Source: Bradyrhizobium sp. NP1 (GTDB taxonomy: Bacteria > Pseudomonadota > Alphaproteobacteria > Rhizobiales > Xanthobacteraceae). From it: 64,000 nt of DNA. How positions within the stretch are numbered: the stretch's first letter is position 1; each line of letters begins with the position of its first letter. The stretch is taken from assembly GCF_030378205.1 (NCBI RefSeq), contig NZ_CP127385.1, positions 5,124,001-5,188,000 of the forward strand. The letters run 5' to 3'. The translations under genes and the position numbers were made by a program. Positions 24,742-31,842 of the stretch are shown here, one piece after another. Below the pieces are notes generated by a model that ran no database searches, was not told where the DNA came from, and saw only the letters and a list, made by a program, of their open reading frames with translations.

Positions 24742-25887
24742 ATGACTACCACCATGACGAAGCACTTCCCGGAAATCGAATTCAAGTCGGCGGATGACGA
24801 CACCGATCCGACCGCACTTGTCACCAAGGCGTTGGACGATCTCAAAGCGAAGATCGACACCAAGTCCGCCGATGACGCCAAGCTGAAAACCCGGATGGAT
24901 CAGCTTGAGGCCAAGATGAACCGCGCCGGTCACAGCGCGACCGCCAACGACCAGACAGAGCTTGAGCGCAAGTCGTTCGATGCGTTCTTGCGTGGCGGAC
25001 CGGACAAGTTGAGCGATCTTGAGCAGAAGTCGCTGGCTGTGACCGGCAACACCGCCCTGACGCCCCCGGAGTTCGGTAAGGAAGTCTTGAAGCTTTTGCG
25101 CCTCTTCTCGCCGATCCGCCAGTATGCGCGAGTCGTCACCATCGGCGCGGCCAATGTTCAGTATCCGCGCCGCACGGGTAGCACCGCTGCCGTGTGGGTC
25201 AACGATACCGACGATCGGACCGAGAGCGAACCGTCCTATCAGGGCGTCAGCATCACGCCCTATGAGTTGGCGACCTACACCGACGTTTCCAACCAGCTTC
25301 TCGAAGATAACTTCTACAACCTTGAGGGCGAACTGGCCTCTGATCTGGGCGAGAGCTTTGGCATTGCTGAAGGCACCGGCTTCGTGAAGGGCACCGGCAG
25401 CAACCAGCCGAAAGGCCTGATGAGCGCCACCGGCATCGCCCAGATGATTACCGGCGCGGCCAGCGGCTTCCCGACGACCAACCCGGCCGACGTGCTCATT
25501 GCCATGTTCCACAAGCTCCCGGCCGTTCACGCCCAAAACGGCGTGTGGGTAATGAACCGAAACACGTTGGGCGCAATCCGCCAGTTCAAGGACGGCATGG
25601 GCCGCTATCTGGTGCTTGATGCCCTTGCCGAAGGCGCACCGGTCACGTTGCTCGGTCGCCCGATCGTTGAGGCCGTCGATATGGACGATATCGGAGCGGG
25701 CAACTTCCCGATCCTGTTCGGAGACTTGCAGGGATACCGCATCGTCGATCGCGTCAACTTCATGCTTCTGCGTGACCCGTATTCGATCGCAACCAAGGGC
25801 CAGACCCGCTTCCACGCCCGCAAGCGCGTCGGCGGCGACGTCACCCATCCCGATCGGTTCGTCAAGCTCAAGGTCTCGGCGACCTAA
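24742..25887 (+). CDS. HK97-type major capsid protein
   Basis: A 381-residue capsid protein. Residues 1-90 are charged and coiled-coil-like (DDLKAKIDTKSADDAKLKTR, MDQLEAKMNR), as expected for the scaffolding delta domain removed by the prohead protease. The shell domain follows: TPPEFGKEVLKLLRLFSPIR, VQYPRRTGSTAAVWVNDTD, TDVSNQLLEDNFYNLEGEL, GFVKGTGSNQPKGLMSA, GVWVMNRNTLGAIRQFKD and LRDPYSIATKGQTRFHARKR. The ATG at 24742 follows AGAGG. Confidence 0.95.
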   Translation: MTTTMTKHFPEIEFKSADDDTDPTALVTKALDDLKAKIDTKSADDAKLKTRMDQLEAKMNRAGHSATANDQTELERKSFDAFLRGGPDKLSDLEQKSLAVTGNTALTPPEFGKEVLKLLRLFSPIRQYARVVTIGAANVQYPRRTGSTAAVWVNDTDDRTESEPSYQGVSITPYELATYTDVSNQLLEDNFYNLEGELASDLGESFGIAEGTGFVKGTGSNQPKGLMSATGIAQMITGAASGFPTTNPADVLIAMFHKLPAVHAQNGVWVMNRNTLGAIRQFKDGMGRYLVLDALAEGAPVTLLGRPIVEAVDMDDIGAGNFPILFGDLQGYRIVDRVNFMLLRDPYSIATKGQTRFHARKRVGGDVTHPDRFVKLKVSAT

Positions 25888-25899
25888 GAAGACCAACCA

Positions 25900-26478
25900 A
25901 TGCAGCTCGCAGCGGAACGATTTTATCTCAAGCTAGGTAGCGAGGTTTTCACCTTGCGGCCGACGCTGCGGGCTGCCTTCTTTCTCAACCAGAAATACGA
26001 CGGCTTCCATAACCTTTCGCGTTACATCGCCGAGGGTAGCCTTACGACAGCATCCGACCTGATCACCGAGACTGTCACCGAAAAGGCAGCTTGGGCTTCC
26101 TATGCTCTGACGGATAATTCAATCGTGCTGGACCTTATGGCGGCGCGCGATCAGCTTCTCGAATTCGTTCTGATCTTGATGGGCGCCAAGCAGCCTGATC
26201 ATGCGCCGGCTGACGCCAAGCCGATCACTTTCGAGGAATACCATACCAAGCTCTACCAGATCGCCACGGGCTGGCTTGGTTGGACCCCAGTCGTCGCGTG
26301 GGATGCGACACCGGCAGAGATCATCAACGCCCATCAAGGCCGCCTTGAAATGCTCAAGGCGATCTTCGGCGGCAGACGTGATGACACCGAAACAATCGAC
26401 GTGAAAGACGCGGACGCCCGCGCTGAACTGAATGCGCTCGGCGACCTGAGCGTCACCACAATGAGTGGGGTGCGCTGA
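25900..26478 (+). CDS. Phage protein, possibly tail assembly chaperone
   Basis: A 192-residue protein. The first part (FYLKLGSEVFTLRPTLRAAFFL, then YDGFHNLSRYIAEGSL) resembles tail tube-adjacent chaperones, with a short strand pair followed by a helix that reads a position in the genome. The later DATPAEIINAHQGRLEMLKAIFGG resembles the C-terminal extension seen in some chaperone-like proteins (PAEF-A). No confident family call is possible. It lies 12 bp after the capsid gene, and its stop overlaps the HNH gene start. Confidence 0.6.
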   Translation: MQLAAERFYLKLGSEVFTLRPTLRAAFFLNQKYDGFHNLSRYIAEGSLTTASDLITETVTEKAAWASYALTDNSIVLDLMAARDQLLEFVLILMGAKQPDHAPADAKPITFEEYHTKLYQIATGWLGWTPVVAWDATPAEIINAHQGRLEMLKAIFGGRRDDTETIDVKDADARAELNALGDLSVTTMSGVR

Positions 26479-26825
26479 TGCCACTCAAAGCAGCCCGCGT
26501 ATGTGGATGCGGCAGAGTCGTTCCTTCGAACGTCATTTGTCTTTGCCAACGTCGTCGTAAGGCAGAGAACGACAAGCGTAGACCTTCGGCTCACCAACGC
26601 GGCTACGATTCGAAGTGGAAACGTGAGAGCAAGGCGTTCCTGGCCCTGCCTCAGAACCGGTTCTGTGCTTGTGGGTGCGGTCGCATCGCTGACGTGGTCG
26701 ACCACAAGGTTCCCCATCGCGGCGATATGAAGCTCTTTTGGGACCGTTCCAACTGGCAACCGCTGGCTAGTTCGCCCTGCCATTCGTCCCGCAAGCAATC
26801 ACTGGAACGCCAGCGCCATGGCTAA
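26478..26825 (+). CDS. HNH endonuclease
   Basis: A 115-residue HNH protein. Two CxCG motifs (residues 9-12 and near 70) bracket a basic segment (RRRKAENDKRRPSAHQRGYDSKWKRES). The catalytic core reads VVDHKVPHRGD, NWQPL and CHSSRKQ, the H, N and H of the motif. Phage HNH proteins next to head genes often take part in DNA packaging with terminase. Here the gene lies 2.3 kb before the terminase genes. Its start overlaps the previous stop (TGATG) and its end overlaps the next gene by 8 nt. Confidence 0.85.
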   Translation: MPLKAARVCGCGRVVPSNVICLCQRRRKAENDKRRPSAHQRGYDSKWKRESKAFLALPQNRFCACGCGRIADVVDHKVPHRGDMKLFWDRSNWQPLASSPCHSSRKQSLERQRHG

Positions 26826-27303
26826 ACCAGAACAAGCCCTTTGGCGCGCCGTGATCGACCAAGCCATTACCGATGCTTCCGGTAAGATGAAGTGCAAGGA
26901 ATTTGATCGCGCTCAAGCTCTTGATTGGCTGCTCAAGCCCAATCGCAACTTCAATGAAGTATGCGCTCTCGCCGATCTTGAGCCTGACCATGTTCGTGCC
27001 GCAGCGCGCAAAGCGATTGAGAAATACCGCTCAAAATCGCCACGCAAGCACAGCGGAGCGAAGCTCTACGAGTTCAACGGTCGCACGCTCAACATCCAAG
27101 GATGGGTGAATGAGATCGGCTGTAGCTACTCATCTCTTTATGCCCGCCTTGTGATCCTAGGCTGGACGATAGAAGCCGCTGTTACGACGCCCTTCATGGT
27201 CAAGCGTCGATCGACCAAGGCAACAGCACCCCCGGGGGTGGGTAGCGAGCCTTCAAAAAGCGGCGGCGACCGGTCCATCCCCTCCGCACAAGATAGCGCC
27301 TAA
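26818..27303 (+). CDS. Putative DNA-binding phage protein with NUMOD-like HTH
   Basis: A 161-residue protein. The N-terminal half (PEQALWRAVIDQAITDASG, FNEVCALADLEPDHVRAAA) is a helical module of a type found in rhizobial phage proteins. The second half (YEFNGRTLNIQGWVNEIGCS, then SSLYARLVILGWTIEAAV) resembles the helix-turn-helix that accompanies HNH endonucleases. The C-terminus is Ser/Gly/Lys-rich. It overlaps the HNH gene by 8 nt, so the two may work together at DNA. Exact role unknown. Confidence 0.62.
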   Translation: MAKPEQALWRAVIDQAITDASGKMKCKEFDRAQALDWLLKPNRNFNEVCALADLEPDHVRAAARKAIEKYRSKSPRKHSGAKLYEFNGRTLNIQGWVNEIGCSYSSLYARLVILGWTIEAAVTTPFMVKRRSTKATAPPGVGSEPSKSGGDRSIPSAQDSA

Positions 27304-27317
27304 TTGGAGTTTTTCTG

Positions 27318-27599
27318 ATGATCACCCTCGATCAAGCCAAGGCCCATTTGAACGTCACCACGACGTTTGATGACGACCTGATCACCGACAAACTCGCCGC
27401 TGCGAAGGGCTGGGTTACTGACTACACGGGCGCATCGGTCGATTTGGACACCACTCCGGCCCCTGTTCGGGAAGCCGTGCTGCAATTGACGGCCCAGCTT
27501 TACGACAATCGGGAGATCACTGCGTCCGGCATCACGGCGCAGTCCCTGCCGTTCGGTTTCCTCGATTTGCTCGTCAATTACCGCGCTTACAGCTTCTAA
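27318..27599 (+). CDS. Phage head-tail connector protein (gp6-like)
   Basis: A 93-residue protein with the start typical of HK97 gp6-like connectors: MITLDQAKAHLNVTTTFDDD, then ITDKLAAAKGWVTDYTG and VREAVLQLTAQLYDNRE, ending GFLDLLVNYRAY. It would form a ring under the portal. A ribosome site GGAG lies just upstream (27304). Followed immediately by the DUF3168 gene. Confidence 0.88.
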   Translation: MITLDQAKAHLNVTTTFDDDLITDKLAAAKGWVTDYTGASVDLDTTPAPVREAVLQLTAQLYDNREITASGITAQSLPFGFLDLLVNYRAYSF

Positions 27600-28016
27600 A
27601 TGCCCGCTTTTGAGCCCTCATACGACCTGCAAAAGGCGATCCGTTCGCGCCTATTGGCGAGCGAGGAGCTAACCGCATTGGTCCCGCCGGATAACATTCT
27701 AGACACCAATGGTCGGCCCGAGCGCATGCCTGCGGTCATCTTTGGCGAGGGACAGACGGTCTACCGGCGCTTTGACTCGACGACGCACGCAACCTTGCAC
27801 GTCTGGTTTCAGGAACCGGGGCTTACCCAAGCCAAAGCGGCCGTTAGCGCCATCGTTCAAGCCCTGCGAGTAGACGCCCAGATCAGCGGCGCGCTGATCC
27901 TCGATAACTTCGTCTGCCACGATCTCATGGTCACTCAGACCCGGTTTGTGCGCGACCCGCACGGCTCTTTCTCGCACGGCATCGTGACCGTCGCCGGCAT
28001 CATGAAGGCGAAGTGA
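27600..28016 (+). CDS. DUF3168 tail completion protein
   Basis: A 138-residue protein matching the DUF3168 / gp17-like group: YDLQKAIRSRLLASEELTAL, RPERMPAVIFGEGQTV and THATLHVWFQEPGLTQAKAA, with a C-terminal IVTVAGIMKAK. Such proteins sit at the head-tail interface and help join or terminate the tail. Unusually it comes before the head closure gene rather than after the gp10-like gene. Its stop overlaps the start of the next gene. Confidence 0.83.
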   Translation: MPAFEPSYDLQKAIRSRLLASEELTALVPPDNILDTNGRPERMPAVIFGEGQTVYRRFDSTTHATLHVWFQEPGLTQAKAAVSAIVQALRVDAQISGALILDNFVCHDLMVTQTRFVRDPHGSFSHGIVTVAGIMKAK

Positions 28017-28333
28017 TGCGCGCTGGCGATCTTGACCGACTGATCGGAATTCAAAGCCGCTCCACCGGCCTTGATCTCTATGGCGCGCCGATCGACGTGT
28101 GGACCACGGTCGCCACCATGCGCGCCAAATTGATCCAGATCGCGACCGATGACCGCGAGGACCAGCGCGGCCACACGACCGACAAGACGATGACTTTCCG
28201 AACGCGCTGGCTTGACGGCGTGACGCTGGAAAATCGCCTCGTCTATGAGGGGCAGAACTACACGATTAGGAATATCAAAGAGCTTGGTCGCCGCATCGGC
28301 CTCGACCTCACATGCGAGCGCGTTGGGCCATGA
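28016..28333 (+). CDS. Phage head closure protein
   Basis: A 105-residue protein of the head-tail joining / head closure family: MRAGDLDRLIGIQSRSTG, DLYGAPIDVWTTVATMRAKL, then TFRTRWLDGVTLENRLVYEG and YTIRNIKELGR. It would form the ring that seals the capsid after packaging. The start ATG overlaps the previous stop (TGATG). It is the last gene before the antisense gene at 28354. Confidence 0.86.
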   Translation: MRAGDLDRLIGIQSRSTGLDLYGAPIDVWTTVATMRAKLIQIATDDREDQRGHTTDKTMTFRTRWLDGVTLENRLVYEGQNYTIRNIKELGRRIGLDLTCERVGP

Positions 28334-28353
28334 GCGCGCACATTTACCCGACA

Positions 28354-29079
28354 TCAGCCGAAACTGCTGACTTGATCTCTCAGATTGGTCAATTGAATTT
28401 CACGTCGCTGAATCTCGGAAGCGAGATCGCTGATGATACGACGGGTCTCTTCGAGAGCCACACGAACTTCGTCGCTCAAATCTTGGAAGCTCAGCTTTCC
28501 TTCCTTCTCTCGAGCCTCAACGTTTTCCGCGAGGGTTCGTATTCGCCATGTTTGCTTGAGGATACGGCGGCCAAAGTCTCCGGGCGCAGTAGAGGCCGAT
28601 TCGCTGACATAAACGTGCGCTCGCTGATGAAGCTGCCGAAGCCGTTCAGCGAACATGTAGTTCGCGTAATCGGCGTCCGACGGATTGGGAAAATGGGCGG
28701 TAAGCGCGTTGAGATACTCGTTGGCGTCTTTCAATATCCTGAGTTCGTCTGCCGCTGCATTAAGGCGCTCCTCCGCCCTCAACTTCTCTGTCGCTCGCAG
28801 TTGCTGGTTCGTGCTGCGGATTTGATCCTGCGCTCCGGTGTAGGCCAACCATGCTGCAAGTATAGCGCCAGCAAACCCAATCAACCCTCCCGCCAAGTTT
28901 TCGTGCGCGGCCATGACGCATCCAATCGATTTTGGGAGTTGTGCGCTTCGAACCGTTTGGAAGCACCGATCACCGCTGATGTTTCGCGCGTATGTGTGGG
29001 CAAATGCGAGAACCCCTGCAACTACGAGCAACAGCGAGGCTGCGACGACGAAAAACATAAGCCATCGGGGAATCTTCAT
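28354..29079 (-). CDS. Antisense membrane-anchored coiled-coil protein (moron candidate)
   Basis: A 241-residue protein on the strand opposite to the structural genes. It has two predicted membrane helices (about residues 6-27, WLMFFVVAASLLLVVAGVLAF, and 62-82, LAGGLIGFAGAILAAWLAYTG). A long helical region follows (IRSTNQQLRATEKLRAEERL and later VEAREKEGKLSFQDLSDEVR, EETRRIISDLASEIQRREIQ). The loop between the helices has two cysteines. The opposite strand is also open but reads like its antisense. It sits between the head closure and terminase genes and would be transcribed from its own promoter. It may be a lysogenic conversion or exclusion gene; function unknown. Confidence 0.75.
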   Translation of the reverse strand: MKIPRWLMFFVVAASLLLVVAGVLAFAHTYARNISGDRCFQTVRSAQLPKSIGCVMAAHENLAGGLIGFAGAILAAWLAYTGAQDQIRSTNQQLRATEKLRAEERLNAAADELRILKDANEYLNALTAHFPNPSDADYANYMFAERLRQLHQRAHVYVSESASTAPGDFGRRILKQTWRIRTLAENVEAREKEGKLSFQDLSDEVRVALEETRRIISDLASEIQRREIQLTNLRDQVSSFG

Positions 29080-29126
29080 CGCACCAATTTGCCGAGCACC
29101 TCTTCGTTTGTCGAGAGGGTTGCGGC

Positions 29127-29504
29127 ATGAAGGGCCGAAAACCTGAGCTTGCCGCCGATCCGGACGCGCTCGGCGCTGCCCAGCGCCCGCCCGCGTGGTT
29201 GTCCAAGCACGCCAAAGCCGAATGGCGGCGCGTCATGCCGGAGCTTGCCAAGCGCCGCATCCTCACCGCTGCCGATCTCGGCAGCCTTGAGAGCTATTGC
29301 ATCGCGATCGGCCGCGTCCGCGAACTGGAAAGCCTCTTGCGTGCTGGCATCGATTCCAAGCTCTTCCGCATGCAGGATAAGGCCATGGTGACGGCGCGCC
29401 AGCTTGCGGCCGAACTTGGCTTGACGCCCGTGTCACGGTCGCGGCCCGCCGTACGCGATAATGATGCCCACGAAGGCGACGATGACAATCCGCTCGCCGT
29501 CTAA
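29127..29504 (+). CDS. P27-family terminase small subunit
   Basis: A 125-residue DNA-recognition subunit of the packaging motor. The pattern MKGRKPELAADPDALGAAQR, PPAWLSKHAKAEWRRVMPEL, then RRILTAADLGSLESYCIAIG and TARQLAAELGLTPVSRSR matches the P27 (Terminase_4) family. It overlaps the large subunit gene by about 22 nt. Its promoter region overlaps the upstream region of the antisense gene (29080-29126). Confidence 0.92.
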   Translation: MKGRKPELAADPDALGAAQRPPAWLSKHAKAEWRRVMPELAKRRILTAADLGSLESYCIAIGRVRELESLLRAGIDSKLFRMQDKAMVTARQLAAELGLTPVSRSRPAVRDNDAHEGDDDNPLAV

Positions 29505-31110
29505 AGACACCTTCCCCCATTGGATTTACGACAACTCGCCGATCCCCGATCCCATGGAATACGGCGAGCGCGCGGTTTCATGGTTGCGGCGCTTGAGGCA
29601 CCCAAAATCGAGGCTTCCGGATAAGGCGTTCCAGTTGGACGAATGGCAGGAACGCATCGTCCGCCGTATCTATGGTCCGCGCGACGAGTGCGGCAATCGC
29701 ATTGTCTCGACAGTCGTCATTCTGGTCCCTCGCGGCAACCGGAAAACCTCGCTGTCGGCCGCGCTAGCATTACTTCACACCTTCGGCCCCGAGCACATTC
29801 CCGGTGGCGAAGTGATCTTCGCCGCTTCTGATCGAAAACAGGCAGGCATCGCCTTCAAGGAGGCCATCGGCATTGTGAAGGCCCACAAGAAGAAGCTTCT
29901 TCCCTACGCCAAAATCTATGACGCCTTCAACAGTGCAAAGAAGATCAGCTATCCGAGAGAAGGCGTCGAGCTTGAAGTGATCTCATCCGACGCGCCTTCG
30001 CAGGAAGGCCGCACCCCTGCATTCGTTCTAGCCGATGAAATCCACGTCTGGCGCGGCGATTTGCTCTGGAAGGTTCTAACGAACGGCCTCGACAAAACCG
30101 ACAACACTTTGCTCATTGTCGCAACCACAGCAGGCAGGGGCCAGGAAAACATTGCCCATGACGTTGTCGACCGCGCACGCAAGATCGCGTGCGGAGAAAT
30201 TGACGACCCGTCTTTGCTGCCTGTTCTGTTCGAAGCCGATCCCGATTGCGACTACACCGACGAAGACCTTTGGAGGCGCGTCAATCCGGGCAGCGCGCAC
30301 GGTTATCCCTCAATCGATGGCTTCCGTCGTCACGTCGCCCGGGCCAAAAACAGCCCGACCGAGCGAGCCAGCTTGCTTCAATACAAGCTGAACGTTTGGC
30401 TTGATCATTCCACGTCGCCATTCGTCGACATGGCGACATATGATCTCGGCGCTGATCCGATCGACTATGAGGCATTCAACAGCGCGCCGTGCTGGATCGG
30501 CGTCGATATGTCGAAGACGACCGACCTATCGGCCGTCGTGGCGTGCTTTCGCAACGACGACATCTATACCGTCCTGCCGCATTTCTTTTGCCCCGAGGAA
30601 GACATTCTCAGGCGCGGCGACGTTGACGGCGTGAACTATGCGTCCTGGGCCAAGCAAGGCTTCCTAACCGCAACGCCCGGCAACGTGATCGATAACTCTG
30701 CGGTCGAGAACTACATTCGCGGCCTTTGCGAACGCTTCAACGTGCGCGAGATCGGCTTTGACAACACCTACGCTCAAGCCGTCACGGCGCCGCTTATGAA
30801 CGACGGCTACCGCGTCGTCACGATCCGGCAAGGCTGGGTAACACAATCTCCCGCGCTCAACGTCCTAGAGGCCGCGATCATCGCCGGGAAATTCCGGCAT
30901 GGCGGGAATCCCGTGCTTCGCTGGAACTTCTCCAACGTCGCCATCCATAAGGACAGCAACGACAACCGCGTCATGCACAAGAGCAAATCGACCGACCGCA
31001 TAGATGGCGCATCGGCGACGTGGATGGCTGTCTCGCGCGCCGCTGCTAGCGAAGGCCCTTCCGTGTTCGACGATCCCAACCTCGATCCGGAGTATTTCGT
31101 TCTTGCCTGA
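29482..31110 (+). CDS. Terminase large subunit
   Basis: A protein of about 542 residues that packages DNA. The ATPase domain contains an atypical Walker A-like VPRGNRKTS, VIFAASDRKQAGIAFKEA and Walker B VLADEIHVW. The nuclease domain begins GVDMSKTTDLSAVVACF, and later acidic residues (EIGFDNTY and DRIDGASATWMA) fit the RNase H-like site of Terminase_1 proteins. I chose the ATG at 29482 because GAAGG precedes it; 29461 is an alternative. It lies behind, not ahead of, the portal and capsid genes, unusual for HK97-like phages. Confidence 0.94.
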   Translation: MTIRSPSKDTFPHWIYDNSPIPDPMEYGERAVSWLRRLRHPKSRLPDKAFQLDEWQERIVRRIYGPRDECGNRIVSTVVILVPRGNRKTSLSAALALLHTFGPEHIPGGEVIFAASDRKQAGIAFKEAIGIVKAHKKKLLPYAKIYDAFNSAKKISYPREGVELEVISSDAPSQEGRTPAFVLADEIHVWRGDLLWKVLTNGLDKTDNTLLIVATTAGRGQENIAHDVVDRARKIACGEIDDPSLLPVLFEADPDCDYTDEDLWRRVNPGSAHGYPSIDGFRRHVARAKNSPTERASLLQYKLNVWLDHSTSPFVDMATYDLGADPIDYEAFNSAPCWIGVDMSKTTDLSAVVACFRNDDIYTVLPHFFCPEEDILRRGDVDGVNYASWAKQGFLTATPGNVIDNSAVENYIRGLCERFNVREIGFDNTYAQAVTAPLMNDGYRVVTIRQGWVTQSPALNVLEAAIIAGKFRHGGNPVLRWNFSNVAIHKDSNDNRVMHKSKSTDRIDGASATWMAVSRAAASEGPSVFDDPNLDPEYFVLA

Positions 31111-31498
31111 CGATCTTGACGCATACCTAGATGCCCTCCCGGACAAGCTGCGCGAGCAACTTTCCGAAGTGATCCGCGAGCAAGCGGAACGGCTTTCGGC
31201 TGCACAGAAAGCAGCACTTCAATCGCTGGAGCAGACCGACGAAACTGGCGACCTTGAAGCCTCGTGCACCGTCGTTCCCGGCGCAAACGATCTTGAATTC
31301 ATCGTGCAGGCGGGCGGACCGCTCACGACAACGGAAGTCCGCGAAGGCAGCGGCAAGCCTTATGACTACGCGCTCGCGTTCGAATTCGGCACGTCGCACC
31401 AACCCGCGCGGCCCTTTTTCTATTCGACCTACAACGCCATGCGCGATGACATGCAGGAAGCGATCACCGAAGCTGTAAATGAGGTTCTAAATGACTGA
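31103..31498 (+). CDS. HK97 gp10-like tail completion protein (TTG start)
   Basis: A 131-residue protein. The helical N-terminus (PDDLDAYLDALPDKLREQLS, then VIREQAERLSAAQKAALQSL) and the C-terminal YDYALAFEFGTSHQPARPFF with YNAMRDDMQEAI are diagnostic for HK97 gp10-like proteins of the head-tail interface. There is no ATG at the right place; TTG at 31103 has GGAG about 10 nt upstream and overlaps the terminase stop by 8 nt. The frame from an ATG at 31004 would overlap terminase by over 100 nt and adds no family sequence. Confidence 0.85.
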   Translation: MPDDLDAYLDALPDKLREQLSEVIREQAERLSAAQKAALQSLEQTDETGDLEASCTVVPGANDLEFIVQAGGPLTTTEVREGSGKPYDYALAFEFGTSHQPARPFFYSTYNAMRDDMQEAITEAVNEVLND

Positions 31499-31841
31499 CG
31501 ACCAATGCGCCCGCGAGATCACTTGGGCAGGCGGCACCCATACGTTCACTCTCAATCATCCATGGGTGCGGAATGTGCTGTCATTCCGTGGCATCCCCGG
31601 CCCGGGCGGCAATTCACCAGCGGCGTGCTTGGCGCAGTTTGAGGCTGGCAACTACTCTCCCGACGATGTTGAGCGTGTCATTGAACTTGGCCTGATCGGC
31701 GGTGGCACGCCGGAGCGCGAAGTTGAAGCGTTGCTGGATACGCATGTCCGCAACAAGCCGCTTGGGCCAAACATCCTAATCGCGCATCAGGTGCTAGCGG
31801 CGCTATTCGTCGGAACACCTGAACCGACGGAGGCAAGCTGA
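31491..31841 (+). CDS. GTA-type tail assembly chaperone (Phage_TAC_11-like), copy 2
   Basis: A 116-residue protein with the same framework as the gene at 23927: THTFTLNHPWVRNVL, PAACLAQFEAGNYSPDDVER, then IELGLIGGGTPEREVEALLD and LIAHQVLAALFVG. The shared LIGGG block and its flanks make the relation clear although overall similarity is low. It directly precedes the tape measure gene, the normal place for a tail assembly chaperone. It overlaps the gp10-like gene by 8 nt. Confidence 0.8.
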   Translation: MTDDQCAREITWAGGTHTFTLNHPWVRNVLSFRGIPGPGGNSPAACLAQFEAGNYSPDDVERVIELGLIGGGTPEREVEALLDTHVRNKPLGPNILIAHQVLAALFVGTPEPTEAS

Positions 31842-31842
31842 C

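Noticed and set aside
28312..29130. Long plus-strand open frame opposite the antisense membrane protein gene
   Set aside because: Its protein shows no membrane or domain logic, while the minus strand has two clean membrane helices and a coiled coil with a sensible start.
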